Shown here: positions 62,300 through 64,000 of the stretch, one piece after another | Layout: every line of letters begins with the position of its first letter | How positions within the stretch are numbered: the stretch's first letter is position 1 | Source of the DNA: Demequina sediminicola | GTDB lineage: Bacteria; Actinomycetota; Actinomycetes; Actinomycetales; Demequinaceae | Assembly: GCF_000975055.1 (NCBI RefSeq) | Contig: NZ_BBRB01000002.1 | Span: forward strand, 62,001 to 126,000 | Direction of reading: 5' to 3' | Length of the DNA stretch: 64,000 bases | Program-made: the position numbers and the translations under genes | Notes under the pieces: generated by a model | Told to the model about the DNA's origin: nothing | The model's input: the letters and a program-made list of their open reading frames with translations, nothing else | Databases searched by the model: none

Positions 62300-63634
62300 A
62301 TGTCAGATCAGGTAGTCGGGCTGCTGTGGGAGGGCGTGCAGGCCGCGGGGGCACTCACTCTGCTCGTGGCGCTGATGGGTGCATTTGTCCGGTGGCCGAT
62401 GGCCGCGATGGTTTTTCTTTCCCTCTCCGTGCTGGTTCTGTGGGAGTGGCCAGCACCTCCCGCCCTGGTGTCAGTGGGCGGAGCCGCCGTCTACCCCAAT
62501 GACGTGTTAGTCATCGCCATGGTGGGTGCCGCCGGCATCAATCTCATACGAAACACCGTGAGGCGCGGTGCGCTGTTCAACGTCGCTGCCCTTGTCACTC
62601 TGCTCCTCCTCGTTTCACTACTGCGGGGTATCTCGGATAACGGCGTTGGTTCCGCAATCAATGAAGCTCGGTCGATCCTGTTCGTGCCGTTGGTGTTCCT
62701 GTGGGCCTTATCGGTCGACTGGAGCCAAAGAGGGGACAAGGACCGCCTTCTCAGGGTATGGAGTGTGGCAACGGGAATCGCGCTGACGACGTTGGGGTTT
62801 TATCACGCAATCCGTTATGGGGTTGGGGCCGCGGATGAGTTCGTTGATGTCGGAGGCGAAACGCACAGCGGACGGATCCTCGTCTCTGCCCAGGCGCTCG
62901 TGCTGGCGATGTGCATTTTCGTCGTGGTCGCCACCGCCACTCAGCGACACTGGGCGAGATCAGCGCTTGCGGTGGTACCGATGGCCGTGGTTCTTGTTCT
63001 CAGCCAGCAACGATCGGTGCTCGTCGCTGTTGCGGTAGCACTGGTGGTGGCGTTCTTTCGCGCGGGCCTCGTCAAAAAGGTTCAAGCCCTTTTCCTCGGT
63101 GTCGCCGCAGGCATAGTGGTGCTCGTGATTGCGGTGTTTGTCGACGGGAACGTGACCTCGAAACTCCTCCAATCCGCGTCTTCCGCGGGCACCTACGAGG
63201 GGCGGACCGCGGCGTGGAGCTCGCTGATCGATGCGTCCGTCGAGCAGGGGCTCCCCACCATTCTCTTTGGGGCCTCGATGGGTTCTGGTTGGAGGCGGCT
63301 CGATGAAGACGGCGTGTGGGTCGAGTACTCGCCACACAATTGGTACGTATCTATCTATCTGCGCATCGGGCTCGTCGGGCTCATCGCTCTTGTGGTGTGG
63401 TGCTTCGCAATGTTCGCGCGCGCCCTGCGTCGGGACGCCAACGCAGCTGCGATTGTCGTTGCTGTCACGTTGATTGTCTTTGGCTGGGGCTACTCCTGGC
63501 CTTTTCAAGCCATGGGCGTACTTGGGATGCTTCTTGCGGTCACGACCGGAGCCTCCGATCCCACACCGGGTAAACCCCGCGAGTCCAAGATCGGCTCCAG
63601 CAGTTACCGCCGTCAGCCGATTGCCCGCTCGTAA
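62300..63634 (+). CDS. Wzy-like O-antigen/exopolysaccharide polymerase or ligase
   Basis: 444 residues from ATG 62300. About ten hydrophobic helices with a large extracellular loop in the second half, as in Wzy/O-antigen ligase-type proteins (VLVIAMVGAAGINLIRN, GVWVEYSPHNWYVSIYLRIGL). Probably polymerises repeat units outside the membrane. The weak GGGTGA upstream suggests coupling to the GT4 stop at 62292. Its last 22 bases overlap the end of the convergent glycosyltransferase gene. Confidence 0.82.
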   Translation: MSDQVVGLLWEGVQAAGALTLLVALMGAFVRWPMAAMVFLSLSVLVLWEWPAPPALVSVGGAAVYPNDVLVIAMVGAAGINLIRNTVRRGALFNVAALVTLLLLVSLLRGISDNGVGSAINEARSILFVPLVFLWALSVDWSQRGDKDRLLRVWSVATGIALTTLGFYHAIRYGVGAADEFVDVGGETHSGRILVSAQALVLAMCIFVVVATATQRHWARSALAVVPMAVVLVLSQQRSVLVAVAVALVVAFFRAGLVKKVQALFLGVAAGIVVLVIAVFVDGNVTSKLLQSASSAGTYEGRTAAWSSLIDASVEQGLPTILFGASMGSGWRRLDEDGVWVEYSPHNWYVSIYLRIGLVGLIALVVWCFAMFARALRRDANAAAIVVAVTLIVFGWGYSWPFQAMGVLGMLLAVTTGASDPTPGKPRESKIGSSSYRRQPIARS

Positions 63635-64000
63635 AACTCCTGATGAGCAAGCGCCAGAGCGTGGGCACTAAAGCGCTCATCGATTTCTTTGAGACCCAGC
63701 GCATGTAGCTCGTTCCGGCGTGACGAGTCCTCGAGGAGTGACACCATCGCGGATGCGAGCTTCGCCGGGTTTGAAACATCGCACACCAGCCCCGCATCGC
63801 CGAGCACCCAAGGAGCGGCGCCCGCTGCTTCTCCCGCGATCACCGGTGTGCCCATTGCCATCGCCTCGACGAGGGTGTTTCCGAAACTCTCCTCTAAGGC
63901 GGCATGGACGTGCGCCCATGCCTGCATCAGTTCTGTCTGAACGTCCGAAGGCTCCAACGGGCCTACGAAAGTCACACCGTTAGCGAGGCCTGCCTCGCGA
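63613..64000 (-). CDS. Glycosyltransferase, GT4-like C-terminal part (5' end outside window)
   Basis: About 129 C-terminal residues are visible; the frame continues past the window edge. EESFGNTLVEAMAMGTPVIAG is the GT-B donor-site signature (E-x7-E), followed by AAPWVLGDAGLVCDV and SNPAKLASAMVSLL. Probably another sugar transferase of the same cluster. It overlaps the polymerase gene by 22 bases on the opposite strand, both 3' ends. Confidence 0.85.
   Translation of the reverse strand, partial: REAGLANGVTFVGPLEPSDVQTELMQAWAHVHAALEESFGNTLVEAMAMGTPVIAGEAAGAAPWVLGDAGLVCDVSNPAKLASAMVSLLEDSSRRNELHALGLKEIDERFSAHALALAHQEFYERAIG

Overview
The window is high-GC, densely coded DNA from a Gram-positive actinobacterium. 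Supporting features are the DUF4244/TadE-like pseudopilin genes, LPXTG-type sorting signals, lipobox lipoproteins, many GTG starts with ATGA/GTGA overlaps, a K+-independent proton pyrophosphatase and a lysine-tailed topoisomerase I. The overall character fits Micrococcales (perhaps near Demequinaceae), but that placement is inference; no rRNA is present to fix it.

Layout. 1-3585: a minus-strand operon for D-amino-acid or N-acyl-D-amino-acid catabolism (deacylase, IclR regulator, RidA, PLP fold-III enzyme). 3799-6853: three small Tad-type pseudopilin genes without a secretion motor, then a Ser-Pro-repeat LPXTG adhesin. 6945-9259: a SigE-like sigma factor with a membrane-anchored partner; a second module of the same design lies at 24777-27049. 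9438-13003: hppA, a small gene and aroD. 13004-15282: a decayed patch with an IS481-type transposase remnant, two small exported-protein genes and a pseudogene. 15279-24710: MFS transporter plus M20 peptidase, two unrecognised minus-strand genes, a methyltransferase, an inositol-phosphatase-like protein and topA. 27186-32492: oxidoreductase, SGNH lipoprotein, tmk-holB, secreted tripeptidyl-peptidase-like lipoprotein and tRNA-Thr(CGT). 32500-37640: S4 protein, Rho_N-like small protein, PadR regulator, AarF-like kinase, gabD, and three copies of a 96-bp interspersed element.

37673-42141 and 54321-64000 form two blocks of surface-polysaccharide genes: priming glycosylphosphotransferase, DUF4012 protein and low-molecular-weight tyrosine phosphatase in the first; GDP-fucose synthesis (gmd, fcl), glycosyltransferases, a TagA/WecG-type enzyme and a Wzy-like polymerase in the second. 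Between them lie two tandem CAP-domain lipoproteins, a large FAD/Fe-S dehydrogenase, a 1746-residue modular secreted protein with a CRP/GlxR-like operator region upstream, an L,D-transpeptidase and a DUF308-DUF389 membrane protein. Most of the window therefore concerns the cell surface.

The most unusual items are the two sigma-plus-two-lobed-partner modules, the giant Cys-modular secreted protein that lacks an anchor, the 96-bp element family, and a strongly over-represented 9-mer (GCATCGGCC). No CRISPR array, prophage or complete insertion sequence was seen. Counts and alignments were made by eye.
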